Assembly: GCA_040218815.1 (NCBI GenBank)
Contig: JAVJQS010000004.1
Location: 785,662-849,661, forward strand
From: JAVJQS01 sp040218815
GTDB taxonomy: Bacteria > Bacteroidota > Bacteroidia > Flavobacteriales_E > Vicingaceae
Direction: 5' to 3'
DNA length: 64,000 bases
Shown: positions 25,694-33,767 of the stretch, piece by piece
Position numbering within the stretch: the first letter of the stretch is position 1
Layout: each line of letters begins with the position of its first letter
Notes under the pieces: generated by a model
Told to the model about the DNA's origin: nothing
Databases searched by the model: none
What the model saw: the letters and a program-made list of their open reading frames with translations, nothing else
Program-made: the position numbers and the translations under genes

Positions 25694-25801
25694 GACCTCG
25701 GAGCAATCAGGAACACCGAAGGTAATCCTGTCTCGATCACGAATGAATCGAAAAAGATTCAGGTGCTAGCAAGTTTTATTTTGAGGCTCGATTTTTCTTT
25801 T
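25694..25801 (+). repeat. Second degenerate tRNA-Arg 3' end copy (left flank of the BspA cassette)
   Basis: It starts GACCTCGGA and contains CAGGAACACCGAAGGTAATCCTG. Read as pairing arms, CAGGA..ACC folds on GGT..TCCTG. The exact tRNA end TCTCGATCAC follows, then GAATGAATCGAAAAAGAT. A homologous segment at 29720-29826 lies on the other side of three genes. The stretch 25608-25693 between copies holds only a CTATGC/GCATAG hairpin. Confidence 0.8.
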
Positions 25802-25899
25802 AAACAAAAAGAATTAGTTGATTATTTATTCTTAAATCTAATATTTTATGATCTTCGTTATTTAACTAACTTAGTAATTATATATTGAAACAGCCAAAA

Positions 25900-27522
25900 A
25901 TGAAAATCAGTCTACTATTAATACTATCAATATCCTTTTGTTTCTTTTCTTGTAAAAAGGATGATGATGACAAAATTACTCAACCAGGAACTCCGTGCGC
26001 AACCGCCCCTTCCTTAACTACAAATTATGCATCAAGTATAACTGAGACATCTGCAGTAGTATCAGGAACTATTAAAGCACCTACTTGTGACACTTCACTA
26101 GTATCTCAAGGCTTCGTTTGGGCTAAAAGTGCTTCACCTGTTTTGACCGACAGTGTAATTGAAGTTTCGGGTGATTCAATATCATATCTATTGACTCATC
26201 TGGATTTTGAAGAAACATATTATTACAGAACCTTTTTCACAAACACTTCGGGAACTTATTTTGGAAATGAAGTGTCATTTTTAACTTCACCTCAACCAAG
26301 TGCCGTTTATCTAGACTCAAATGGTGTAACCATAAAAGCAAAAAGTTGGGCTAGTGTTGGTGATACAGGCAGGGTAAATGGAAGGTTATATTATGTAGTT
26401 GATGAAAGTACTCTTAGAAACCTTGTTCAGAATAACAAAGATTTGACAAATCGATGTATTTCATTAGTAACTAACATGTCTAATCTAATTAAAAATAATA
26501 CTTCATTTAATCAACCAATTGGAAGTTGGGATGTAAGTAATGTAACTAATATGTCTCATCTATTTTATGGTGCAAACTCATTTAATCAACCAATTGGAAG
26601 TTGGGACGTAAGTAATGTAACTTCTTTTTCTAGCATATTTGGTTTAGCAACTACCTTTAATCAGCCTATCGGGAATTGGGATGTAAGCTCTGCTACTGAT
26701 ATGCACTTTGCCTTTGGTGGGGCAAGGTCATTCAATCAATCTATTGAAAATTGGGATGTGAGTAATGTTACTGATATGTCCCAGCTATTTTCTGGTGCAA
26801 GTTCTTTTAATCAACCAATTGGAAGTTGGAACGTAAGTAAAGCAACTAGTTTTTATAGACTATTTTCGGGAGCAACTGCTTTTAATAAGCCAATTGGAAG
26901 CTGGGATGTAAGCTCGGTTACTAATATGATAAGAATGTTTGAAGGAACTTCTTCCTTTAACCAAGATATTTCGAATTGGGATGTAAGCTCAGTTACTGAT
27001 ATGAGAAGCATGTTTGAAAATTCCTCAGCTTTTAACCAAGATGTTTCAAATTGGGATGTAAGCTCAGTTACTCGAATGGGCTGGATGTTTCATAATAGTT
27101 CAGCTTTTAACCAAGATGTTTCGAATTGGGATGTAAGCTCGGTTACTGATATGAGAAATCTATTTGAAAACACCTCGGCTTTTAATCAACCCATTGGAAA
27201 TTGGGATGTGAGCTCGGTTACAGACATGAGAAGCATGTTTGATAACTCCTCGGCTTTTAATCAGCCTATTGGAAATTGGGATGTGAGTTCAGTTACCCGT
27301 ATGGGTTGGATGTTTCATAATAATTCAGCATTTAACCAAAACATTTCAAATTGGGATGTGAGTTCAGTTACTGATATGGCAAGCATGTTTCGAGAAAACT
27401 CTGCATTTAACCAAGATATTTCGAATTGGGATGTAAATTCTGTAACTCAATGCTATAACTTCAATTTAAATAACTCTTATTGGACGCTCCCAAAACCAAA
27501 CTTTACAAATTGCACCCCTTAG
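25900..27522 (+). CDS. BspA/DUF285-repeat surface lipoprotein (13 repeats)
   Basis: A predicted surface-exposed lipoprotein. The signal peptide ends in a lipobox (CFFSC, Cys18 from the ATG at 25900) followed by KKDDDDK, the acidic pattern linked to surface export in this phylum. Next come an FN3-like domain (about 30-130) and a module AVYLDSNGVTIKA...GDTGRVNG (about 140-180). Thirteen repeats of about 25 residues follow, of the form FNQPIGSWDVSNVTNM. Repeats 7-12 show a longer period of about 75 residues, pointing to recent internal duplication. An upstream TTG (25885) would add five residues before the signal. A shorter paralogue lies at 28760. Adhesion is a reasonable guess, not shown. Confidence 0.92.
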   Translation: MKISLLLILSISFCFFSCKKDDDDKITQPGTPCATAPSLTTNYASSITETSAVVSGTIKAPTCDTSLVSQGFVWAKSASPVLTDSVIEVSGDSISYLLTHLDFEETYYYRTFFTNTSGTYFGNEVSFLTSPQPSAVYLDSNGVTIKAKSWASVGDTGRVNGRLYYVVDESTLRNLVQNNKDLTNRCISLVTNMSNLIKNNTSFNQPIGSWDVSNVTNMSHLFYGANSFNQPIGSWDVSNVTSFSSIFGLATTFNQPIGNWDVSSATDMHFAFGGARSFNQSIENWDVSNVTDMSQLFSGASSFNQPIGSWNVSKATSFYRLFSGATAFNKPIGSWDVSSVTNMIRMFEGTSSFNQDISNWDVSSVTDMRSMFENSSAFNQDVSNWDVSSVTRMGWMFHNSSAFNQDVSNWDVSSVTDMRNLFENTSAFNQPIGNWDVSSVTDMRSMFDNSSAFNQPIGNWDVSSVTRMGWMFHNNSAFNQNISNWDVSSVTDMASMFRENSAFNQDISNWDVNSVTQCYNFNLNNSYWTLPKPNFTNCTP

Positions 27523-27648
27523 TTTGACCCAAATTAGCTAAACAAAAACCTTTTTTTATTTCGACAACGCTCAGCACATGTTTTAACCTAGTACAACTCA
27601 GAATCACTGAAATTCATCTGGTCTCGGAACCTCTCAAATTCAAACTTT

Positions 27649-28614
27649 CTAAAGCTTAATCAGCTTTCTTGACTCAGTAGAACCATCATCTATTTCAAAA
27701 TGAATAAAGTAAATTCCTGGTTCGTTTGGCAAAATGACTTGAGTTGAGTTTGATTTAATAGGGGTCATTGTCATTTCTTGTATCTTCTGACCAATTGAAT
27801 TATAAAGCTTTATCTGCTTAACTCCCTTTAAATACCTTATGGTAATTATATCATCTGCTGGATTAGGAAATATTTCAATTTTATAAGGAAAAGTATGCTC
27901 ATTTAAACCAACGGAGCCACCTAAGTGAACGGTATCACAGTCCAATAAAAAAGGAACAATAGGAGTTAGTTGGTGCTGAAAGACTTTGACCTGATTGGTG
28001 TCAAATACACAAAGCAAACGATGAGAGGAACCAGTAATCCCACGACTATTCCCCGAATTAGTTCGGTTATCAAATCCTTTCGTCGTCCCAATTCCCTCAA
28101 TAAATAGAAGTGTATCATATTTATAAATGGCTTTGGTCTGAGGTGTTACCCTTACATTTTGCAACTCGAAAGAATCGTTGTTCAATAACACCAGTTTCAA
28201 TATTTGCCTATTATTTAATAGATAAGAAGTATCAACTAAAAGCTCTGTTGCGCCGCTATCAACAATAAACGTGTCATTTTTCACTAATGAGAGATCATAA
28301 ATTAATTGTTCGCTTGAAAGATTAAGTGAATCTGGTAAATACCAAGCCTTGCCTATGGTTGTATCCTCTCTTACATAACCATATGGGAAAGATAGGTTTG
28401 CATCATAAAATTTACTTTTTAAAGTAGCATACCTTTGAGAATTAATAGTAACTGAATCTCCAAGATATATTGAATCAACATAAGAGTCTACAACTGGAAA
28501 ATACTGAACATTATAAACATTCCAAGTATCGTTCGAGGAAAACAAGGATTTATATTGGCCATTTATATTGAAAGAAAATAGGATTAACGAGAATCCAACT
28601 AAATATTTAAACAT
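27649..28614 (-). CDS. Secreted protein with T9SS type A sorting domain
   Basis: A 321-residue protein with an N-terminal signal peptide (MFKYLVGFSLILFSFNINGQ). A central beta-rich region without a family I recognise follows. The C-terminal T9SS sorting domain (about 248-321) starts YKIEIFPNPADDIITI and ends GIYFIHFEIDDGSTESRKLI. It would cross the outer membrane through the type IX system and be anchored or released. It lies between the two BspA genes on the opposite strand, inside the repeat-flanked block. The 126-bp gap to BspA copy 1 shows no obvious terminator. Confidence 0.85.
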   Translation of the reverse strand: MFKYLVGFSLILFSFNINGQYKSLFSSNDTWNVYNVQYFPVVDSYVDSIYLGDSVTINSQRYATLKSKFYDANLSFPYGYVREDTTIGKAWYLPDSLNLSSEQLIYDLSLVKNDTFIVDSGATELLVDTSYLLNNRQILKLVLLNNDSFELQNVRVTPQTKAIYKYDTLLFIEGIGTTKGFDNRTNSGNSRGITGSSHRLLCVFDTNQVKVFQHQLTPIVPFLLDCDTVHLGGSVGLNEHTFPYKIEIFPNPADDIITIRYLKGVKQIKLYNSIGQKIQEMTMTPIKSNSTQVILPNEPGIYFIHFEIDDGSTESRKLIKL

Positions 28615-28759
28615 GCTATTGATAAGAGTAACAAAAATAGGCCAAGAGTTTATTTAATTTCATAAAAACGTCATTTATAAAATAGCAACAATTATATTGC
28701 TCTCTGAAATATAAATTGATTATAACCTTAATAAATACTAACTATCTTAATTTTTATCA

Positions 28760-29656
28760 ATGAAAATTAAGCTACTACTCGCTATTTCTATATTATTAGC
28801 ACTAATTTCTTGTAAAGAAGAAGAAGAAGAAGACACAATTATCAATAATATAGTAGCATCTGATTCAAATGCAGTATACCTTGATTCAAATGGAGTTACT
28901 ATTAAGGCCTATGATTGGGCAAAAGTTGGAGATACAGGTAGAATAAATGGAGTTAATTACACTATTGTTGATTGGTATTCATTAAGAGCATTAATTAAAA
29001 CTGAATCAGTTATAACAAACGTTTGTGTTTCGAAAATAACTGATATGAGTTATCTATTTGACTCCACTTCCAGCACTTATAGGTTAAGTTTCAATCAAGA
29101 CATCAGTTCTTGGGATGTTTCCAATGTGACCAATATGGGAGGTATGTTTAAGAATGCCGCTAACTTTAATCAATCATTAAATAATTGGGATGTAAGTAAT
29201 GTAACTGATATGTATGATATGTTTTACAATGCAACTAGCTTTAATGCAGCATTAAATAATTGGGATATTGGTAATGTTACAAATATGAGTTTTATGTTTT
29301 ATAATGCATATGCCTTCAATCAAGACATCAGTTCTTGGGATGTATCTAATGTCGACATTATGTCAGGAATGTTTTATAATACAACAAGCTTTAATCAACC
29401 ACTAAATAATTGGGATGTAGGCAATGTTTTAGAGATGAGATTTATGTTTAAAAAGACAACAGCCTTCAATCAAGACATTAGTATTTGGGATGTTTCTAGT
29501 GTATTTAGTATGGACTTAATGTTTATGGAAGCGTCATCCTTTAACCAAGACCTTAGCAACTGGAATGTGTCTAATGTTTTTATTTGTGGTGCATTTGCTG
29601 CCCTTGCGAATAACTGGACGTTCCCAAAACCAAACTTTACAAATTGCACCCCTTAG
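28760..29656 (+). CDS. BspA/DUF285-repeat surface lipoprotein (7 repeats)
   Basis: A 298-residue paralogue of the 25900 gene. The lipobox is LISC (Cys19) followed by KEEEEED, again a surface-export type acidic stretch. The FN3-like domain of the larger copy is missing. The shared AVYLDSNGVTIKAYDWAKVG module (about 35-80) leads into seven FNQxxxxWDVSNVxxM repeats. The C-terminal tail WTFPKPNFTNCTP and the bases after the stop (through TTAGCTAAACAAAAA) are nearly identical to the larger copy, so duplication or gene conversion included the 3' flank. Confidence 0.92.
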   Translation: MKIKLLLAISILLALISCKEEEEEDTIINNIVASDSNAVYLDSNGVTIKAYDWAKVGDTGRINGVNYTIVDWYSLRALIKTESVITNVCVSKITDMSYLFDSTSSTYRLSFNQDISSWDVSNVTNMGGMFKNAANFNQSLNNWDVSNVTDMYDMFYNATSFNAALNNWDIGNVTNMSFMFYNAYAFNQDISSWDVSNVDIMSGMFYNTTSFNQPLNNWDVGNVLEMRFMFKKTTAFNQDISIWDVSSVFSMDLMFMEASSFNQDLSNWNVSNVFICGAFAALANNWTFPKPNFTNCTP

Positions 29657-29719
29657 TTTGATACTATTTAGCTAAACAAAAAACCTTTTTTCACCCCAAT
29701 TATTCTGAATATATCTATT

Positions 29720-29826
29720 GACCTCGGAACACAAAGGATGGCCATAGGCAACCCTGTCTCAATCACAAATGAACCGAAAGAAGATATAGATGCAAGTGAG
29801 TTTCAACATGAAACTGGTTTCTTTTT
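29720..29826 (+). repeat. Third degenerate tRNA-Arg 3' end copy (right flank of the BspA cassette)
   Basis: GACCTCGGAACA...CCATAGGCAACCCTGTCTCAATCAC followed by AAATGAACCGAAAGAAGAT aligns along its length with 25694-25757. A hairpin AGTTTCA-ACA-TGAAACT and a T-rich tract follow. It is more diverged from the tRNA than the left copies. The remainder of the 29657-29947 gap holds no gene. Confidence 0.7.
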
Positions 29827-29947
29827 AGAATCAAAACGAAGCAGATGATATTTCGGTTCTCAGGGTTGAGCTCGCATGATTAAAGAAGTTAATCCTGAAT
29901 ACTTAGCTAATACTGCTTCTAATTTATTTTCTTATTTTAAGGCCTAA

Positions 29948-30685
29948 ATGAGCACACCAACAATTGACATCAATGCAGACCTTGGAGAGGGCTCAGGAAA
30001 TGACGCCCAAATAATGCCACTCATATCTTCATGTAGCATTGCTTGTGGCGGGCATTATGGTGATGCTAATAGTATGAGATCTACCATCAGATTAGCCAAA
30101 AAACATCAAGTAAAAATTGGTGCACACCCTGCTTTTCCTGATCTCGATAATTTTGGCAGAAAGATGCTTTATCTTTCCAAATCCGAATTGCAAAAATCCT
30201 TGAATGAACAGCTTGAAAATTTTCAAGAAATATGTCAACAAGAAGAGGTACAAATTAATCACATAAAACCACATGGAGCATTGTATAACCAAGGGAGCAA
30301 CCATAAAGATCATGTTTCAGCAATGATTGCAGCATTTGAAAAAGCAGATAACTCCCCTGCACTTTATTTGCAAAAAGACTCATTACTCTACCGTTCAGCG
30401 AAAGATTCCTTTCCTTTAAAACTTGAGGCATTTATTGATCGCACTTATGCCAATGAGAAGAGTTTAGCAAGTAGAACGTTAGCTAATGCAATTATAAGCG
30501 ACCCAAATGATGCTTGGAATCAGCTCATATCAATCTTCGAGAATCAAACAGCAATTGCTATTAATGGCAATCGAATTAGAATTCAAGCCGATACTTTTTG
30601 CATCCATGGTGATCAGGCCCATGCGGTAAAAACCTTAAGATTCATTCATAAAAAGTTAAAGGAAAAGCAAATCGAGTTATCATGA
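29948..30685 (+). CDS. pxpA: 5-oxoprolinase subunit A (LamB/YcsF family)
   Basis: A subunit of the ATP-dependent 5-oxoprolinase PxpABC, which opens 5-oxo-L-proline (pyroglutamate) to L-glutamate. The 245-residue protein begins with the family signature IDINADLGEGSG. It continues with SCSIACGGHYGD, GAHPAFPDLDNFGR and IKPHGALYNQ, which hold the metal and substrate-binding residues. Its stop overlaps the pxpB ATG by 4 bp. The family order A-B-C is complete here. Confidence 0.95.
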   Translation: MSTPTIDINADLGEGSGNDAQIMPLISSCSIACGGHYGDANSMRSTIRLAKKHQVKIGAHPAFPDLDNFGRKMLYLSKSELQKSLNEQLENFQEICQQEEVQINHIKPHGALYNQGSNHKDHVSAMIAAFEKADNSPALYLQKDSLLYRSAKDSFPLKLEAFIDRTYANEKSLASRTLANAIISDPNDAWNQLISIFENQTAIAINGNRIRIQADTFCIHGDQAHAVKTLRFIHKKLKEKQIELS

Positions 30686-31398
30686 AAAACCAGTTAAACA
30701 TTATTCCTTTTGGTCATCAATGCTTGCTTATTCAATGGAAGAATAAGGATCCCCAACAAAACATTATCAAAACAATATCTTTTTTAGAAAAAAAGCACAA
30801 TGAAAAGATTCTTGAATTGGTGCCCTCTTATACTGAGCTGGCCATTTATTTGCATGAAGGGGTTAATCAGCAAGATTTATTAAAGACAATTAAAAATGAA
30901 ATCCCTATCTCCTCTAATAAAAACAATGAATTTTCAGGTAAAATATATGAAATTCCCGTATGCTATGATATTGATAAAGGAATAGATTTAGAAGAACTAG
31001 CCCGTTCAAAAAATAGAACGCCTAAGGATATAATTGAATTGCACTCACAAGTCACATATCATATCCACTTTTTAGGTTTTCTACCCGGTTTTCCATATCT
31101 AAGTGGATTAGACCCAAAACTACATCATCCGAGATTAGAATCTCCTAGGACTAGGGTGACCAAGGGATCAGTTGGAATAGCGGGTAACCAAACTGGCATC
31201 TACCCTTCTACTTCGCCAGGAGGTTGGAACATCATTGGTCAAACACCGGTGGACTTATTTTCTGTAAATGAAGATCCTCCAGCTCGATTAAAAGCAGGTA
31301 ATCGATTGCGGTTTAAAGCTATAGATAAAGGGGAATTTGAAAAAATTAGCGCCGAAGTGAAAAATAACAACTACCAAATCAGAACATCAAATGATTGA
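30682..31398 (+). CDS. pxpB: 5-oxoprolinase subunit B (allophanate hydrolase subunit 1-like)
   Basis: A 238-residue KipI/carboxyltransferase domain 1 protein. It carries the signature HFLGFLPGFPYLSGLDPKLHHPR and the following RTRVTKGSVGIAGNQTGIYP segment. It pairs with PxpC to form the ATP-using half of 5-oxoprolinase. It is coupled at both ends, by a 4-bp overlap with pxpA and 8 bp with pxpC. Older names (KipI, allophanate hydrolase subunit 1) refer to the same domain. Confidence 0.95.
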   Translation: MKNQLNIIPFGHQCLLIQWKNKDPQQNIIKTISFLEKKHNEKILELVPSYTELAIYLHEGVNQQDLLKTIKNEIPISSNKNNEFSGKIYEIPVCYDIDKGIDLEELARSKNRTPKDIIELHSQVTYHIHFLGFLPGFPYLSGLDPKLHHPRLESPRTRVTKGSVGIAGNQTGIYPSTSPGGWNIIGQTPVDLFSVNEDPPARLKAGNRLRFKAIDKGEFEKISAEVKNNNYQIRTSND

Positions 31399-32242
31399 AG
31401 TATTGAGATCAGGATTAGCGACTAGTTTTCAAGATCGTGGAAGGTTTGGATATAGAAATCAAGGTGTTCCTTTAAGTGGAGCTATGGATTTTTATTCTGC
31501 ACTATTAGCCAACCAATTACTAGGAAATTCAAATAATTTGGCACTCATTGAGTTTGTTTTACAAGGGCCAAAATTATTCTTTCACCAAGCCCAAAAAATT
31601 GCAATTACTGGTGGTGATTGGAAAGTCACATTAAATGGTGAAAAAGTTTCCCTAAATACTGTTATAAATGTTCCAACCAATAGTGAGTTAGATATAAAAG
31701 GATCGAAGCACGGTATGTATGGCTATTTAGCCGTTGAAGGTGGCTGGAAATTAGAAAAAGTCCTTGATAGCTTTAGTCAATATGGTTCAATTACGGCTAA
31801 ATCTAATCTTCAAAAAGGGGATAAGATTAAGTTTAACAATTCCTTAAAGTCTACTGAAAATAAACATGCTTCTGTTGGTTTTCAGCAAAATTTATTTGGA
31901 GTAACAGAAATTGAAGTCGAAAAAGGACCTGAGTTTGAAAAATTATCTGTTGAACAACAAGAAGAAATATTTACTGCAGAATTAACACCTTCTAAAGATA
32001 GTAACCGCATGGCTTACCCTATAGAGCATGGCCTAAAACTTAGTGCGAAAGAGATAACTACTAGTCCAGTGCAACCGGGAACTGTGCAATTAACACCTTC
32101 TGGCAAATTAATTGTCTTGATGCGTGATGCACAAACAACGGGAGGGTATGCTAGGGTTCTACAGTTAACGCCTATGGGTATTAACCAATTGGCGCAAAAG
32201 AGACCGGGTGAAAGATTTAAATTTAAATTAATAGCATTATAA
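31391..32242 (+). CDS. pxpC: 5-oxoprolinase subunit C (allophanate hydrolase subunit 2-like)
   Basis: A 283-residue KipA/carboxyltransferase domain 2 protein. The N terminus LATSFQDRGRFGYRNQGVPL and SGAMDFYS segment, and the C-terminal TPSGKLIVLMRDAQTTGGYA, are family marks. It is somewhat shorter than many homologues (about 300 or more residues) but looks complete. It ends the pxpABC operon and converges on the DUF58 gene with a 1-bp gap. No transporter is attached. Confidence 0.93.
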   Translation: MIEVLRSGLATSFQDRGRFGYRNQGVPLSGAMDFYSALLANQLLGNSNNLALIEFVLQGPKLFFHQAQKIAITGGDWKVTLNGEKVSLNTVINVPTNSELDIKGSKHGMYGYLAVEGGWKLEKVLDSFSQYGSITAKSNLQKGDKIKFNNSLKSTENKHASVGFQQNLFGVTEIEVEKGPEFEKLSVEQQEEIFTAELTPSKDSNRMAYPIEHGLKLSAKEITTSPVQPGTVQLTPSGKLIVLMRDAQTTGGYARVLQLTPMGINQLAQKRPGERFKFKLIAL

Positions 32243-32243
32243 A

Positions 32244-33164
32244 TCAATACAACTTTTTCCTTTTCGTTAAAAAGGGTAAGAGCACCTGATTAAAAGACTT
32301 CCCTACATCAGCTGAAACAAAGTCAATACCATATTGACCGCATTTCAAGCGTAATTCTTTTTCTCTTTCTTTTACTTCTTTTACATATTGTTCCTTCACT
32401 TCATTGGGATTCAACTTCACCTCTTCCCCACTTTCCATATCCACGAAGCGATAAGGTCGATTTTCAAAGTCAAAATCAAGTTCTGTTTTTTGATCTACCA
32501 CATGAAATAAAATAATTTCATGTTTGTTGTGCTTTAAATGCTGTAAAGCGGATAACAAGTCATCCTCTCGATCAGAATTGTCAAGCATGTCACTAAAAAT
32601 AATCACCAAAGAACGCTTGTGAATCATTTCAGAAATGTGGTGCAAGGCATCGACAGCGGAAGTTGATTTTTGAGTTAAGTTCCCTTCCAATAACTTTTCC
32701 AATTGATTATAAACTAAGCGTTGATGAGCCGCATTAGATTTCGCTTCTGAGTGAAACTCAATTTTATCTGAAAATAAGCTCAAGCCATAGGCATCTCTTT
32801 GTCTGCGTAATAACTCAACCAATGCAGCTGCTGCATAAATGGAAAATTGCAACTTGTTGTGCTTGCCTTTTTCTACTTTTTCAGGAAATTGCATAGATGT
32901 GGAAACGTCCATGATAATTCTGCACCGCAAATTGGTTTCTTCTTCATAGCGCTTCACAAATAACTTATCTGTTTTAGCGAAGAGTTTCCAATCTAAATGG
33001 CGGGTTGACTCTCCTGTATTGTATAAACGATGTTCAGCAAATTCTACAGAAAAGCCATGAAAAGGACTTTTGTGAAGCCCTGTGATAAAACCCTCAACCA
33101 CTTGCTTGGCCAATAATTCTAAATGGCTGTATGCTTGGATTTGAGTTCTGTCGATTGCTGGCAT
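32244..33164 (-). CDS. DUF58 domain protein
   Basis: A 306-residue protein of the DUF58 family, whose members carry a vWA-like fold and often work beside MoxR ATPases in batI/aerotolerance-type loci. The diagnostic stretch EFAEHRLYNTGESTRHLDWK and KLFVKRYEEETNLRCRIIMD is present, followed by DVSTSMQF (a MIDAS-like DxSxS). No membrane segment is seen. Here it is alone, without moxR or vWA membrane genes next to it, so those partners must be elsewhere if used. Confidence 0.9.
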   Translation of the reverse strand: MPAIDRTQIQAYSHLELLAKQVVEGFITGLHKSPFHGFSVEFAEHRLYNTGESTRHLDWKLFAKTDKLFVKRYEEETNLRCRIIMDVSTSMQFPEKVEKGKHNKLQFSIYAAAALVELLRRQRDAYGLSLFSDKIEFHSEAKSNAAHQRLVYNQLEKLLEGNLTQKSTSAVDALHHISEMIHKRSLVIIFSDMLDNSDREDDLLSALQHLKHNKHEIILFHVVDQKTELDFDFENRPYRFVDMESGEEVKLNPNEVKEQYVKEVKEREKELRLKCGQYGIDFVSADVGKSFNQVLLPFLTKRKKLY

Positions 33165-33290
33165 AAAATAGGATTAAGGATAAAGGATTAGGGATTAAGG
33201 AATAAGGATTAAGGCTGAAAGATTAAAATTAAAAAACTCATTACAAAACACCCTTTAAAATTATAAAAGATATTCGATAATGAGTTTTTT
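33165..33290. repeat. Short-word spacer and long-loop inverted repeat
   Basis: 33170-33225 is built from GGATTAAGGATAAAGGATTAGG-like words. AAAAAACTCATTA (33231-33243) pairs perfectly with TAATGAGTTTTTT (33278-33290) across 34 nt. On the minus strand it lies about 57 bp after the trxA stop and may serve as its terminator. Confidence 0.6.
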
Positions 33291-33346
33291 ACGTGATAAA
33301 GACTTTATCTTTTAACCTTTATCTTTCATCTCGCCGAAGGCGAATA

Positions 33347-33667
33347 TTAAGCCATTTGAGCATCAAGCTTTCCAGCATATGCTGTTTTAGCTGCTGCTCC
33401 TACTTGCTTGTCTACAATTTCACCGTTTTTGAAAAACAATACGGTTGGTATGTTTCGAATACCATATTTTGCTGAAATAGCTGGATTTTCATCCACATTT
33501 ACTTTTCCAATAACTGCTTTTCCTTCGTATTCACCATGCAATTCGTCAACGATTGGTCCAACCATTCGACACGGTCCACACCACTCAGCCCAGAAATCTA
33601 CCAATACTGGCTTATCTGATTTTAATACTGTTTCTTCAAAATTTGCATCTGTTAATTCTACTGCCAT
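33347..33667 (-). CDS. trxA: Thioredoxin
   Basis: A 106-residue cytosolic disulfide reductant. The active site WCGPC holds Cys30 and Cys33, and the cis-proline loop is in GIRNIPTVLFFKNGE. No signal peptide is present, so it is a cytoplasmic thioredoxin that would be reduced by a TrxB; one is encoded at 62546-63496. It has its own promoter-like sequence upstream and is not tightly linked to dnaE. Confidence 0.96.
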   Translation of the reverse strand: MAVELTDANFEETVLKSDKPVLVDFWAEWCGPCRMVGPIVDELHGEYEGKAVIGKVNVDENPAISAKYGIRNIPTVLFFKNGEIVDKQVGAAAKTAYAGKLDAQMA

Positions 33668-33713
33668 AATTCTATATTTTAGTTTTTAATTTGATAGTTC
33701 GTTTCTATAATTT

Positions 33714-33742
33714 CAAAATTAAGCATTCAACAAGTTTACCAA
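33714..33742 (-). promoter_or_regulatory. Candidate trxA promoter
   Basis: On the minus strand, TTG (33742-33740), 18 nt and TAATTTTG (33721-33714) form a complete Bacteroidota-type promoter 47 bp before the trxA ATG. Confidence 0.6.
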
Positions 33743-33767
33743 TCTGTTTGCTCACGACAAATTGGCA

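Noticed and set aside
26500..27450. Non-coding minisatellite or CRISPR-like DNA
   Set aside because: The 75-bp period codes for 25-residue BspA repeats in one open frame.
25332..29826. A complete integrative element at tRNA-Arg
   Set aside because: Only flanking repeats are seen; there is no integrase, excisionase or transfer gene between them, so only a remnant or cassette is claimed.
32244..33164. A MoxR/vWA (Bat-type) cluster
   Set aside because: The DUF58 gene is alone; its neighbours are pxpC and trxA, so no cluster can be claimed.
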